Assembly: GCF_007567505.1 (NCBI RefSeq)
Contig: NZ_CP041783.1
Coordinates: forward strand, 620,001 to 684,000
Source: Shewanella donghaensis
Lineage (GTDB): Bacteria > Pseudomonadota > Gammaproteobacteria > Enterobacterales > Shewanellaceae
Direction of reading: 5' to 3'
DNA length: 64,000 nt
Shown: one piece after another, positions 8,740 to 17,212 of the stretch
Numbering within the stretch: the stretch's first letter is position 1
Layout of the letters: the number at the start of each line of letters is the position of its first letter
The notes under the pieces: generated by a model
What the model saw: only the letters and a program-made list of their open reading frames with translations
Database searches by the model: none
Told to the model about the DNA's origin: nothing
Translations under genes and position numbers: made by a program

Positions 8740-9996
8740 TTAACGGCAGTTTATTTGGGGGATATCTTGCCAGCAAGTGGTGTACTGCGGTGTTAAAAGC
8801 TCTCGGCGCATATGCCATTTCCCTTCGATTCCTTGAGCCGCGATAAATACGGTATCGGTACCATAACGTTGATTGAGTTGATCATAAACTTGCATTAAAG
8901 CGGGGTCTTTTTCTGGGGTAAATAGGTCACCTTGACGATGTTTAGTGGGGGATAGATCTAATAAGCCAATCCCCATTTTATAATAACGGGTATGTGGGTT
9001 ATATAATTGACGAGCTATTTCAGAGGCGTAAGCCATAATCTCGCAGCTGTCATTAGTTGGATGGGCGCAGCGGTAATGATATTTAAAGCCATTGGGTTGC
9101 TCATCATATGGCGAGTTACTGGCAAATATTAGAATCGTGCCTGCTGCAGAACCTTGTTTTCTCGCTTTGGCTGCAGCAATGCCAGCATGTTTACTGAGTG
9201 CTTGCTGTAATGTACTTTTATCAGTGATTCGCTCTCCAACGCTACGGGTGGAAAAAATCTGCTGTTTATCCGCTCTAGCACTATCCCAACCTTTACAGGC
9301 TTCACCATTAAGCTCTCGTACTGTTCGTTCAATTTCAATACTAAAATTCTTGCGTGCAATACCGGGTTGTAGTTTTGCCAATCCAAGCGCAGTTGTTATT
9401 CCCATGGCATGTAGTTTTTTACCTATACGGGAACCTATTCCCCATACATCAGTGACTTTCATGGCTGACAAAATTGCATCTCTTTGATTAACTGATTCAA
9501 TGTAACAGACGCCATTGTAGCCATAGATTTTTTTCGCAGCATGATTGGCGACTTTAGCAAGGGTCAATGTTTCAGCAATACCGACACACACAGGTAAACG
9601 GGTTTCTTTCCAAACCGCCCGACGTATCTTTGCCCCATGGGTTAATAAACAAGGTATTGCGGGGTAGCAATGCTTAAACGATAGAAATGACTCATCAATT
9701 GAATAAATGTGTTGCTCAGGGGCAAAGCGGCCAATGACTTCCATCATACTATGGGAGAGAGAACCATAGAGTTCATAATTGGATGATAGGGCAATAACGC
9801 CTAATTGCTCACATAAAGCCCGTACTTCAAAATAGGGGCCAAATTTACCAATCCCCAGTGCTTTTGCCTGGCGATTTGCGGCGACGATACAACCATCGTT
9901 ATTAGACAGTACCACGACAGGGCGACCACGCCATTCAGGGCGAAATACTTGCTCTGCGCTGCAATAGAAAGAGTTTGCATCAACGAGTGCATACAT
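8740..9996 (-). CDS. umuC: DNA polymerase V catalytic subunit UmuC
   Basis: This 418-residue Y-family polymerase, near the 422 residues of E. coli UmuC, carries out error-prone translesion synthesis with UmuD'. The N-terminal DANSFYCSAEQVFRP and the catalytic YSIDESFLSF motif are intact, and the thumb/little-finger region and basic C-terminus are complete. It lies 15 bases downstream of umuD on the same strand, forming the usual SOS-induced umuDC operon under the LexA box at 10442-10457. Confidence 0.95.
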   Translation of the reverse strand: MYALVDANSFYCSAEQVFRPEWRGRPVVVLSNNDGCIVAANRQAKALGIGKFGPYFEVRALCEQLGVIALSSNYELYGSLSHSMMEVIGRFAPEQHIYSIDESFLSFKHCYPAIPCLLTHGAKIRRAVWKETRLPVCVGIAETLTLAKVANHAAKKIYGYNGVCYIESVNQRDAILSAMKVTDVWGIGSRIGKKLHAMGITTALGLAKLQPGIARKNFSIEIERTVRELNGEACKGWDSARADKQQIFSTRSVGERITDKSTLQQALSKHAGIAAAKARKQGSAAGTILIFASNSPYDEQPNGFKYHYRCAHPTNDSCEIMAYASEIARQLYNPHTRYYKMGIGLLDLSPTKHRQGDLFTPEKDPALMQVYDQLNQRYGTDTVFIAAQGIEGKWHMRRELLTPQYTTCWQDIPQINCR

Positions 9997-10011
9997 AAGT
10001 TAACTATCCAT

Positions 10012-10419
10012 TTAATCATTAACTAATAAAGGGCTTTGACGATGGCAACGAATAGAACGTATTACTACGCCCTCAACACTGAAGCTGTCATATTCTTGAA
10101 TCGTCACACTCTGGTGGCTGTCATTGGCGGAAAGTAATAATCGGCGTTGTGTGTCGATAAGTTTGCAAACAAAATTGCCATTATAGTTCGCCACAATCAC
10201 ATCATGATTCTCAACGCTGACATGACGATCAACAATTAAAATATCCTTATCAAAAATACCAATGTTCTCCATTGAGTCACCACTGGCTTGGCCAATAAAA
10301 GTCGCACTGGGATGTTCGATTAACAGCTCGTCCAAACTTAACGGTAATTGTCGATATTCAGCTGCAGGACTTTCAAAACCGGTGATACCGGCACAAGCAA
10401 AAATAGGAATAACCTTCAT
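10012..10419 (-). CDS. umuD: UmuD, self-cleaving subunit of DNA polymerase V
   Basis: From the ATG at 10419 the product has 135 residues; a TTG five codons upstream is less likely. RecA-stimulated self-cleavage turns UmuD into UmuD', which partners UmuC. The Ser-Lys dyad is present: Ser49 in SGDSM and Lys86 in VCKL, 37 residues apart as in E. coli (Ser60/Lys97). The N-terminal arm is 11 residues shorter than in E. coli. The bond aligned with the E. coli Cys24-Gly25 site is Thr13-Gly14, while an Ala10-Gly11 bond lies three residues earlier. It forms an operon with umuC. Confidence 0.93.
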   Translation of the reverse strand: MKVIPIFACAGITGFESPAAEYRQLPLSLDELLIEHPSATFIGQASGDSMENIGIFDKDILIVDRHVSVENHDVIVANYNGNFVCKLIDTQRRLLLSANDSHQSVTIQEYDSFSVEGVVIRSIRCHRQSPLLVND

Positions 10420-10441
10420 AAAAATCGACACCAATAATATA

Positions 10442-10457
10442 CTGTATATTTATACAG
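10442..10457 (-). promoter_or_regulatory. LexA (SOS) box controlling umuDC
   Basis: CTGTATATTTATACAG fits the gammaproteobacterial LexA consensus CTGT-N8-ACAG with an AT alternating core. It lies 22 bases upstream of the umuD ATG on the same strand, in the usual operator position. Confidence 0.93.
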
Positions 10458-11045
10458 TATTATAGCTAGCCCCGTAGAATTGGCAATAAATTCCGTAAAA
10501 GTGTCGAATAAGTGTACGAGTTGTTGGTTGTTTGATCTGTTGTGGGGCGTTGAAGTAATGATTTGCAGCGTAAGGTGAACTAAAGGGGTTTGAGAAGCAC
10601 TAAACTATGAACGAGTTCTAAATTAGCTACGAGCTCTTAGAAAGTGGGCCGCGAACTATTAGCGAGTTAGTTGCGAATAAATCATCGAATAAAACATTCT
10701 TTATAGAAAAACGTTAAAAGTTAATTGTTTGTTCAGCTTACGTTTAGCTTAGGTAGGTAAAATAGAGGCAAGTTTAAAGCTTGTCATCTGTATCAAGATT
10801 TTATAAAGCGTTAATGCTGATGATTATGGGGAAGCGTAAAGCGCTTAATGAGTTACATTGGCAGCAAAAGATAAGTAATTAGCCACAGGAAAGCTAAAAT
10901 AGATTCATTGGTACAGACTAAATAATCTATATCGGCAGGCTTTAATCAACAGGTCATATTTTTAGAATAGAATTTTATATAGCAATTGATTGGGAAGTGC
11001 GGCAATCAGCCAGAAATCAGTTGTTCATCAATGGGAGTAAACACA
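10458..11045. other. Intergenic stretch with no recognised feature
   Basis: Beyond the LexA box and the ribosome binding site of the next gene (GGGAG at about 11035) I see no gene, RNA or clear repeat. There are loose repeats of short GCGA/ACGAG words around 10610-10690, probably chance or eroded sequence. Confidence 0.5.
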
Positions 11046-11450
11046 ATGAAAAAAGTATTTATCATTTCAATGCTAACAATATTATCTTTTGGCGCGAGTG
11101 CTAGCCCATCTACTCAAAAGCCCGTTGTCATTCAAATTCAGGATTCATTCACGCAAATCAATAGTGCATTAAGTTGTTCAATCGTATACTCCCATACGCC
11201 AATGGCTTCACAGGCCGATTATTATAAAGGAGTTGTCTATGAACGCTATTCTGATCTTGTTGAACAACTCGTGTTATCAGGCCAGTCAGAAGAGGGCGCA
11301 AGACAAACAGCGATTGAAAAAATTGTCATGCAAACACAAACCATTGAACAACAAATCAATGATACTAAAAGCGGTGGAAAAACAGAGTTAAAACAACTGC
11401 TGCAACAAACGGCTAAAAAGAATGATTGTGTACATTACGCAAACAATTAA
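11046..11450 (+). CDS. Small secreted protein of unknown function
   Basis: The 134-residue product starts at an ATG preceded by GGGAG and has a clean signal peptide (MKKVFIISMLTILSFGASAS, cleavage near residue 20). The mature part is predicted mostly helical, polar and rich in glutamine, with cysteines in LSCSIVYSHT and near the C-terminus (NDCVHYANN) that could form a disulfide in the periplasm. I do not recognise the family. It appears monocistronic. Confidence 0.65.
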   Translation: MKKVFIISMLTILSFGASASPSTQKPVVIQIQDSFTQINSALSCSIVYSHTPMASQADYYKGVVYERYSDLVEQLVLSGQSEEGARQTAIEKIVMQTQTIEQQINDTKSGGKTELKQLLQQTAKKNDCVHYANN

Positions 11451-11518
11451 GATGTACGGTCATAGTTAATGTTCATAGAGTTATTAATATAATCGTTAGC
11501 ACCATTCTCATACAATCC

Positions 11519-11571
11519 TAGTGCCAATAAATTAGTGCCAATAAAAATGCAGAATGTCATTAACATTCTGC
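11519..11571. repeat. Short direct repeat followed by a hairpin
   Basis: TAGTGCCAATAAA occurs at 11519-11531 and again at 11534-11546, directly followed by a nine-base stem GCAGAATGT / ACATTCTGC (11549-11571). The hairpin lies 98 bases after the secreted-protein gene but has no T run on the plus strand; the minus strand has ATTTTTATT after it. Its role is unclear. Confidence 0.5.
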
Positions 11572-11620
11572 TATGTTATCTAGTAAGAGTGCCAACGAAT
11601 ATTAATTTAAGGAGGAAGCC

Positions 11621-12082
11621 ATGAAATTAGCTCAACTGAATGTCGCATTAGCTAAATATCCATTAGATGGACCAGAGCTTAAAGACTTTATGGATAATCT
11701 TGATAGCGTTAATGCAATAGCAGAAGGTAGCGCAGGGTTTGTGTGGCGATTACAAGATGAATCCGGTGATGCGACCAGTATTCAAGTATTTGACGATCCC
11801 AATATGATCGTTAACATGTCTGTATGGCAGTCTGTTGATTCTCTTAAAGATTTTATGTTTCGCACCCACCATAAAGATTTCATGAAACGTAAAGGCGAGT
11901 GGTTTGTAAGATTACCAGAAGAAACCTATGTCTTGTGGTGGATAGAAGATGATCACATTCCCAATTTAGAGGAAGCATTAGCGCGCTTAAGTTACTTGCG
12001 AAAAAATGATAACTCGCCTTATGCTTTTAATTTCAAAGCAAACTTTACAGTAGAAGATTTACTGGATTTCAATGCTAACTAA
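11621..12082 (+). CDS. DUF3291 domain protein
   Basis: The 153-residue soluble protein matches the DUF3291 family, a dimeric alpha-beta barrel-like fold related to antibiotic biosynthesis monooxygenases. Landmarks are the N-terminal LAQLNVALAKYPLDGPE, GFVWRL, MSVWQSVDSLKDFMFRTHH and the WFVRLPEETYVLWW segment. The biochemical role of the family is not established. A strong ribosome binding site (AAGGAGG) precedes the ATG by six to seven bases. It is a single gene. Confidence 0.8.
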   Translation: MKLAQLNVALAKYPLDGPELKDFMDNLDSVNAIAEGSAGFVWRLQDESGDATSIQVFDDPNMIVNMSVWQSVDSLKDFMFRTHHKDFMKRKGEWFVRLPEETYVLWWIEDDHIPNLEEALARLSYLRKNDNSPYAFNFKANFTVEDLLDFNAN

Positions 12083-12265
12083 TATGCAGTGATAGCCCTT
12101 AAGCTTTTAACGTCAGTTGATTTGATTGATAGGAATTAGCAGGACTGAATTTAGAATTGTCGACTTATGAAGCCTACTCTTAAGAATGGAAAGAACTTCT
12201 AGTTCTGAACCGAGTATGGGTCTGCTAAACTGCTTTTGTCATTTCTAATCGAATATAAATTTGTC

Positions 12266-13075
12266 ATGCAGAGTAAGCCACTTCGTCAAGCCAAAACAAT
12301 CGAGAATGTTTTCAACAGTGCCTACTGGCATCTTGGTCAACAAGATTTCACTATCAATGAAATTCGAACAAAGCTTGGGCGCAAAACAGAAAACCTTGAA
12401 TGGATTGATACCGTTCTCGCTAGATTGATCGAAAACGGTTATTTAAAAAATGATTTTGATTTTGCTGTGCGCTATTGCGAACTTGCTTTTAGTCATGAGC
12501 TGGGTAAAGCGGCAATAAAACGAAAGTTACAGCAACGGGGTGTCGCAGTTACCGATATTGATAGTGCCCTAGAGCAAGTGATGCATGAGCAAAACGTCGA
12601 TTCATTTGAAATGGCTACAGCGCGATTGCAAAACAAATTTGAAAACTTTTATGGCACCAATAAAGAAAAAATTTATTCACAGATGACCACCAAAGGTTTT
12701 ACTCGCGCTGAAATTGACCATGCATTATCACTCCACCCTCAAGTTGACACTCTGCGCAGTAAACTTGTCATAAAAGCTGAAAAAACAGATTTGAAAACTG
12801 AAATAATCAAACTGTTTAATAAAGGCAAAGGTAAAACGCTTATCATGCAGGAGTTAAAGCAAAGGTTAATCGATGTGAGCGAGTTTGAAGACATCGTTTA
12901 CCAACTGACTTTAACTGATGATGTCGATTTTTATTTGAGTTGTAAAACGCAACTAGCTAAGAAGCGTTATGACTTATCTGACTATAAAGAAAAGTCGAAA
13001 GCTTATGCGTATTTATCTCGAAAAGGTTTCGATAGTGATGAAATAAAAGAAGCGATGATATTAGATGATGAATGA
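12266..13075 (+). CDS. Long RecX-like regulatory protein
   Basis: RecX proteins bind RecA filaments and modulate recombinase activity. This product resembles RecX in its repeated three-helix units with RxKLxxKG/FTxxEI patterns, for example INEIRTKLGRKTENLEWIDT, GKAAIKRKLQQRGVAVTDID and SQMTTKGFTRAEIDHAL. From the ATG at 12266 it has 269 residues, against about 150-170 for classical RecX, so there are extra repeat units. An upstream in-frame TTG at 12236 would add ten residues. It is not next to recA; umuDC is about 2 kb away. Family membership is fairly likely, but its action on RecA is untested. Confidence 0.65.
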   Translation: MQSKPLRQAKTIENVFNSAYWHLGQQDFTINEIRTKLGRKTENLEWIDTVLARLIENGYLKNDFDFAVRYCELAFSHELGKAAIKRKLQQRGVAVTDIDSALEQVMHEQNVDSFEMATARLQNKFENFYGTNKEKIYSQMTTKGFTRAEIDHALSLHPQVDTLRSKLVIKAEKTDLKTEIIKLFNKGKGKTLIMQELKQRLIDVSEFEDIVYQLTLTDDVDFYLSCKTQLAKKRYDLSDYKEKSKAYAYLSRKGFDSDEIKEAMILDDE

Positions 13076-13525
13076 AACTAGACTTTTGTATTTATATAAC
13101 TAATGTCACATTAGCATTCTGTCGAACCATCTAATTATTTAAAAAGAAAAGCTATAACTATCAAGTTTATACCTACCATTGTAATGTTCAATTTACCTCG
13201 ATTTAGCATAATTCTCTAGTCCCGCATAAGCTCACAATAATTGTCGTTGGCGAAGTATCGAACGTAAAGAAATGTAATTTTTATTGATAGGTTTAAACGT
13301 CCTATGTTTATATTTAAAGTATCAATTGTATGTTTTACTGGTTGCGGTAATTAGTATTGTTATTTAGTGCTCGTGATTTTGTTGTTGTCGGTTAACTATC
13401 TGCAATTGATGTTCAGTAGAGTAAGTCTGAGCAAGATTAGATCTACTGAGGACAATATATCTGTTTTTAAACGTTGAATTTGTGATGTTTAGGAATTTCT
13501 ATCAAGTACACAACATGGAAGTACT
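13076..13525. other. Upstream region of the kappa-carrageenase gene
   Basis: About 450 AT-rich bases with no gene and no convincing terminator or operator. It presumably holds the cgkA promoter. I do not see the ATTGTTAACAAT operator here, which suggests cgkA is not regulated like the agar genes through an upstream site. Confidence 0.5.
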
Positions 13526-14737
13526 ATGAAAAAACTCAATAAATTAATATTTACCGCTTGTGGCGTTGTGAGCATTCTATCGTTACAAACCTTTGCTGCT
13601 GCACCAGTTGCGCCACCCATAGCAAAACAAAATGAGACATGGGTTTTACAAGTAAAACGCTCAGATGAATTTAATAATAAAGATTCAGCTAAATGGAACT
13701 TCCAACCTGAAAATTTTGGAGTATGGTCTTGGCGCGATAGCAATGCTGTCGTTGCTGCTGGAAAATTAACATTAACAACTAGGCGGGAGAATCATACTCG
13801 AACATTTTGGGATGGCTGTAACAAGAAGCAAGTGCCCAATTTCCCATTGTATTACACCTCTGGGATAGCTAAGTCACGTGCGACAGGGAATTATGGTTAC
13901 TATGAAGCGCGTATAAAAGGCGCCAATACATATCCTGGTGTATCACCTGCATTTTGGATGTATAGCACGATTGATCGCAGCTTAACGGAAGATGGTGATG
14001 TGCAATACAGTGAGATTGATGTTGTTGAATTAACCCAAAAAAATGAAGTGAGAAAGTCAGATCATGACCTACACAATATCGTGGTTATCAATGGTACACC
14101 AACTTGGCAGCGTCCGTTACAAGTACCGTTTAACCATAATCAAATAATATTACCTTATGATCCTCGTAACGATTTTCATACCTATGGTGTCAATGTCACT
14201 AAAGACACCATTACTTGGTATGTCGATGGGCAAGAAATCGGGAGTAAACAAAACAAATACTGGCATCGTCAGATGAACTTAACCTTATCTCAAGGTTTAC
14301 GTGCGCCACTCACAGAATTTAGATGTAACCAGTTTTATCCATCACCACAAAGACCTGCTAATGGTTATCCAACCTCAATGGAAATTGATTACGTGAGAAC
14401 GTGGTTTAAGACCGGTGGTAATTCAGGAACCGAGCCGACAGAACCTTCTGAACCAGGTGATGGCGGTAGCTGTCCAACTTCTTGGGTACCTGTAACGGGT
14501 GTAACAGTAACACCCAGCTCTAAAGTCATGACAAGAAATCAGACACTGACATTAAATACCACTGTTAGTCCATTATGTGCCACTAACCAAAAAGTTACTT
14601 ACTCTTCAAGTGATGCCAGTATTGCTAAAGTGAGTTCAAGTGGGATTGTCACTGCTCGAAGCAGAGGTAATGCCATTATTACTGTGAAGACAAAAAATAA
14701 AGGTAAAGTTGATACTGTAAACATTACAGTAAACTAA
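13526..14737 (+). CDS. cgkA: Kappa-carrageenase, GH16, with C-terminal Big2-type domain
   Basis: Kappa-carrageenase cleaves beta-1,4 bonds of kappa-carrageenan from red algae. The 403-residue protein matches Pseudoalteromonas carrageenovora CgkA along its whole length, from memory of that sequence. Landmarks are TFWDGCN, KSRATGNYGYYEARIKGA, PGVSPAFWMYSTIDRSLT and DPRNDFHTYGVNVT. The GH16 catalytic motif EIDVVE places Glu163, Asp165 and Glu168 at the same numbers as in that enzyme. A signal peptide (cleavage near FAA, about residue 25) precedes it. A linker rich in Glu, Pro and Thr leads to a bacterial Ig-like group 2 domain (about 318-402), which in CgkA homologues links to secretion. The gene is alone on its transcript or leads into 14889. 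Confidence 0.95.
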   Translation: MKKLNKLIFTACGVVSILSLQTFAAAPVAPPIAKQNETWVLQVKRSDEFNNKDSAKWNFQPENFGVWSWRDSNAVVAAGKLTLTTRRENHTRTFWDGCNKKQVPNFPLYYTSGIAKSRATGNYGYYEARIKGANTYPGVSPAFWMYSTIDRSLTEDGDVQYSEIDVVELTQKNEVRKSDHDLHNIVVINGTPTWQRPLQVPFNHNQIILPYDPRNDFHTYGVNVTKDTITWYVDGQEIGSKQNKYWHRQMNLTLSQGLRAPLTEFRCNQFYPSPQRPANGYPTSMEIDYVRTWFKTGGNSGTEPTEPSEPGDGGSCPTSWVPVTGVTVTPSSKVMTRNQTLTLNTTVSPLCATNQKVTYSSSDASIAKVSSSGIVTARSRGNAIITVKTKNKGKVDTVNITVN

Positions 14738-14757
14738 TCAGCTGCCTAGATTTGATG

Positions 14758-14769
14758 ATTGTTAACAGT
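14758..14769 (+). promoter_or_regulatory. Copy of the GTTAAC operator between cgkA and the next gene
   Basis: ATTGTTAACAGT differs at one position from the palindrome ATTGTTAACAAT found before the agar genes. It starts 21 bases after the cgkA stop and lies 119 bases before the next start codon, so it could control the 14889 gene. A single match near a gene end may also be chance. Confidence 0.4.
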
Positions 14770-14888
14770 GCTAGAGCAAGGTAGCGATTAGCTTATTTAT
14801 ATCTAAATTTCATATAGAGTATTTATTTGAATAAATTTGAATGATGAAACACGGGTATGTTGTAAATAAGCTAATCTGTGAGGTGAGA

Positions 14889-15965
14889 ATGAAGAAGCTA
14901 GAATTGAATTTATACATCAGTAAGCTATTGATTATATTAGCTTTAGTTTTAATTGTTTATTATGGTTATCTCAATAGGCTAAATGGTATTGAATTATCAA
15001 TGAAAATCTCGATAGCCGAAGAAATAAAACAACCCATATTTGCTGAGTACGAATTTTATGATGAGATAGATACGTTACCAATTAACACTGAGATCGCAGC
15101 AAGAGACTTCTACCAATTACTTAATGGAGCATTACTGCAAAGTTCACCACAAATTCGTTCTACTAAAATTAAGCAATTACTCAGTCTCTGGATGAATGAA
15201 GATATTCTTGCAGTACTTATTTGGTTAGAGCAGCAACCGTTTAGCCATGAAGTTGGTGAGTATTATTCACCAATAATTCAACGTTATAGGCAAGATGATA
15301 TTGAAAGTGCGGGGGAGTTGATTTTAAGCCTGCCAAATTACAATACTTTGCCCAGTATTGTATTGGATTATGTGAGTTACCTTGCTGAAATAGATAGTAT
15401 GGCAGCGGCTATATGGATAGATAGTATTAGCGATGAAACATTAAAAATTCAGGCTCAGCGGCAACTATTACAGACTTGGTCGCAACATTCTCCTCATGAA
15501 GTGATTCAGCATCTAATCGATAATGCAGATATTAATGTTTCGATTCGTGCAGATATTATTAAGGACATAGTAAATCAGATCAGTAGAAATGAACCACTCG
15601 CGACTATTCAATCTTTGCACCTCTATCCTGAGGAGTTTCAAATACAAATAGCCTATAGTCTAATTTCTCACTGGAAAACTTCAGCGCAGCACTCCGCTGT
15701 AGAGTGGATAAATACGTTGGATGGCAGGGTAAAAGACAAAGCTGTACATAGTTATATTGATTATTTTGGTGTTACTCAAAATCCGTTAAACAGCTTTACA
15801 TTAGTCACTAAAATGCGTGATTCACCGTTAAAAAATACACTTTTACTCAGAGTGCTAAAGCAATGGCATCAAGTATCTCCATTAGCCGCTAAATCTCATT
15901 TGCTTAATAGCACAAACTTGAGCCAACAAAATAAAGAAAAAATACTGCAAGATTTAAGTTTTTAA
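14889..15965 (+). CDS. Membrane-anchored helical-repeat protein of unknown function
   Basis: From the ATG at 14889 (GAGGTGAG just upstream) the product has 358 residues. One N-terminal transmembrane segment (about 10-28, LLIILALVLIVYYGYL) is followed by a large extracytoplasmic domain built of alpha-helical repeats. The recurring signature is AxxWI/L at the end of a helix, as in AVLIWLEQQP, AAAIWIDSIS and SAVEWINTLD. The fold is probably HEAT/TPR-like, which suggests protein binding. I do not recognise a named family. It follows cgkA by 151 bases on the same strand, after an operator-like site. Confidence 0.65.
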   Translation: MKKLELNLYISKLLIILALVLIVYYGYLNRLNGIELSMKISIAEEIKQPIFAEYEFYDEIDTLPINTEIAARDFYQLLNGALLQSSPQIRSTKIKQLLSLWMNEDILAVLIWLEQQPFSHEVGEYYSPIIQRYRQDDIESAGELILSLPNYNTLPSIVLDYVSYLAEIDSMAAAIWIDSISDETLKIQAQRQLLQTWSQHSPHEVIQHLIDNADINVSIRADIIKDIVNQISRNEPLATIQSLHLYPEEFQIQIAYSLISHWKTSAQHSAVEWINTLDGRVKDKAVHSYIDYFGVTQNPLNSFTLVTKMRDSPLKNTLLLRVLKQWHQVSPLAAKSHLLNSTNLSQQNKEKILQDLSF

Positions 15966-16238
15966 CGGTTAAGCACTTGATAGCATAAGGCATAAAATAA
16001 TGACATTGCTTAACTTTGTCATTCATTTAAATAAATTTATGAACTCTAGTTAAATTGTTTTATTAGAAGAAAATAGTTATTTATTTACTTTTATAAAAAA
16101 TAGCATTAGTGTTTTAAATGTAATTAAAAATAAGACTACGATGTTTGTTTGTATAGCTATTTTTGATATTAAACTTTGGCTTTAGTCAAAGTATTTATAT
16201 TGGAATATCCCATAATTTATTAAAGGAATAAATAAATA

Positions 16239-16481
16239 ATGAATAACTTTATCAAAAAAACTGCAATCGCTTCTTTAGCTACCATCGGTATTCTCAGTGT
16301 TGCTTCTACAGCTCTTGCTGGTTATCAAAATAAATGGATTCTAGAGTACCATTACATGTCTGGCTCTTCGGTTGTGGGCGAAAAAATAGTTAACCAATGT
16401 ACTGGTTCTTCAACAAATATAGGACAAGTTACAACTAGTATAAGATTAGTAGCAAGTGAGCCTTGTGGTTATGATTTCTAG
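16239..16481 (+). CDS. Small secreted protein of unknown function
   Basis: The 80-residue product has a well-formed signal peptide (cleavage after TALA at about residue 27), leaving about 53 residues starting GYQNKWILEYHYMSG. Two cysteines in the mature part (VNQCTGSS and SEPCGYDF) could form one disulfide. AAAGGAA lies before the ATG and a strong terminator follows 44 bases after the stop, so it is a complete single-gene unit. The family is unknown to me. Confidence 0.65.
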   Translation: MNNFIKKTAIASLATIGILSVASTALAGYQNKWILEYHYMSGSSVVGEKIVNQCTGSSTNIGQVTTSIRLVASEPCGYDF

Positions 16482-16524
16482 CCAAGCATATTTAATAATT
16501 TAATAAGAAATTAATATTAGTCTC

Positions 16525-16547
16525 AAAGTCCCTTTTTAGGGACTTTT
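16525..16547 (+). terminator. Rho-independent terminator after the small secreted protein
   Basis: AAAGTCCCT / AGGGACTTT form a nine-base stem with a four-T loop and a short T-rich tail. Confidence 0.82.
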
Positions 16548-16825
16548 GTTATGTGATGAGTATTTATAACAAGCGAACTCCGTTCTATTTATAATAGATA
16601 TTTAAGTAATATTCTATGTGCTCGAGACTATTAAAAATAACTATTTATTAATGATTTTAAGTTAATTATTATTAATAAGTATGTATTTATAGAACTGTTA
16701 ATGTTTTCGGTAGTATTTCAATGGTAGTAATAAAAAATATTCTGTTTAAGGTTTATGTACTCTATTGTTTATTATCTCCTCTTAAAAAACCTTCCTAGTC
16801 AAGTTTATATATTGTTAAAAAACCG
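16548..16825. other. AT-rich intergenic stretch with no recognised feature
   Basis: About 280 very AT-rich bases lie between the terminator and the decayed dipeptidase end. I see no gene, RNA or repeat in it. Confidence 0.5.
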
Positions 16826-17200
16826 CTACCAGACTTTCTCATAAAGGCTCACTAAATTTGTTCCTAGTACTTTTTCAATAATTGCTGATGAATGGCCACG
16901 CTTTTCCATGTAATAGCCTATGAGCTCCATTCTACGAATGGTATTTAACTGTGGAATGAACGGTGGTCTGTTGGCTGACTCACCAGGGGCTGAAATACCC
17001 GCGGCTTTTCTCCTAATCACATATTTGCGGATCATTTCACGATACTCAGGACCATCATTGACAGGTAATACACCTTGATCGCTTCCAATAGCCACATGAT
17101 CTTCACCACAAAGGTTAATGGCATAATCAATATGCTTCATTAATGATTCGGCAGTAATCTCACACGCGGTTTGATTCCATTTCAGCAAGTGCTCTAATGG
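16826..17200 (-). pseudogene. C-terminal remnant of an M19 membrane dipeptidase
   Basis: The frame gives about 124 residues that match only the C-terminal third of peptidase family M19 (renal-dipeptidase type). Landmarks are HIDYAINLCGEDHVAIGSDQG, NTIRRMELIGYYMEKRGHS and EKVLGTNLVSLYEKVW. Intact M19 enzymes have 330-420 residues, and the N-terminal zinc ligands are absent. A TGA stop lies directly before the homologous part (17201-17203), and the stop codon of the LacI gene starts only ten bases further. No start codon with a ribosome binding site is present. It appears to be cut off at an insertion or rearrangement point. Confidence 0.8.
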
Positions 17201-17212
17201 TCATAGGATAAA

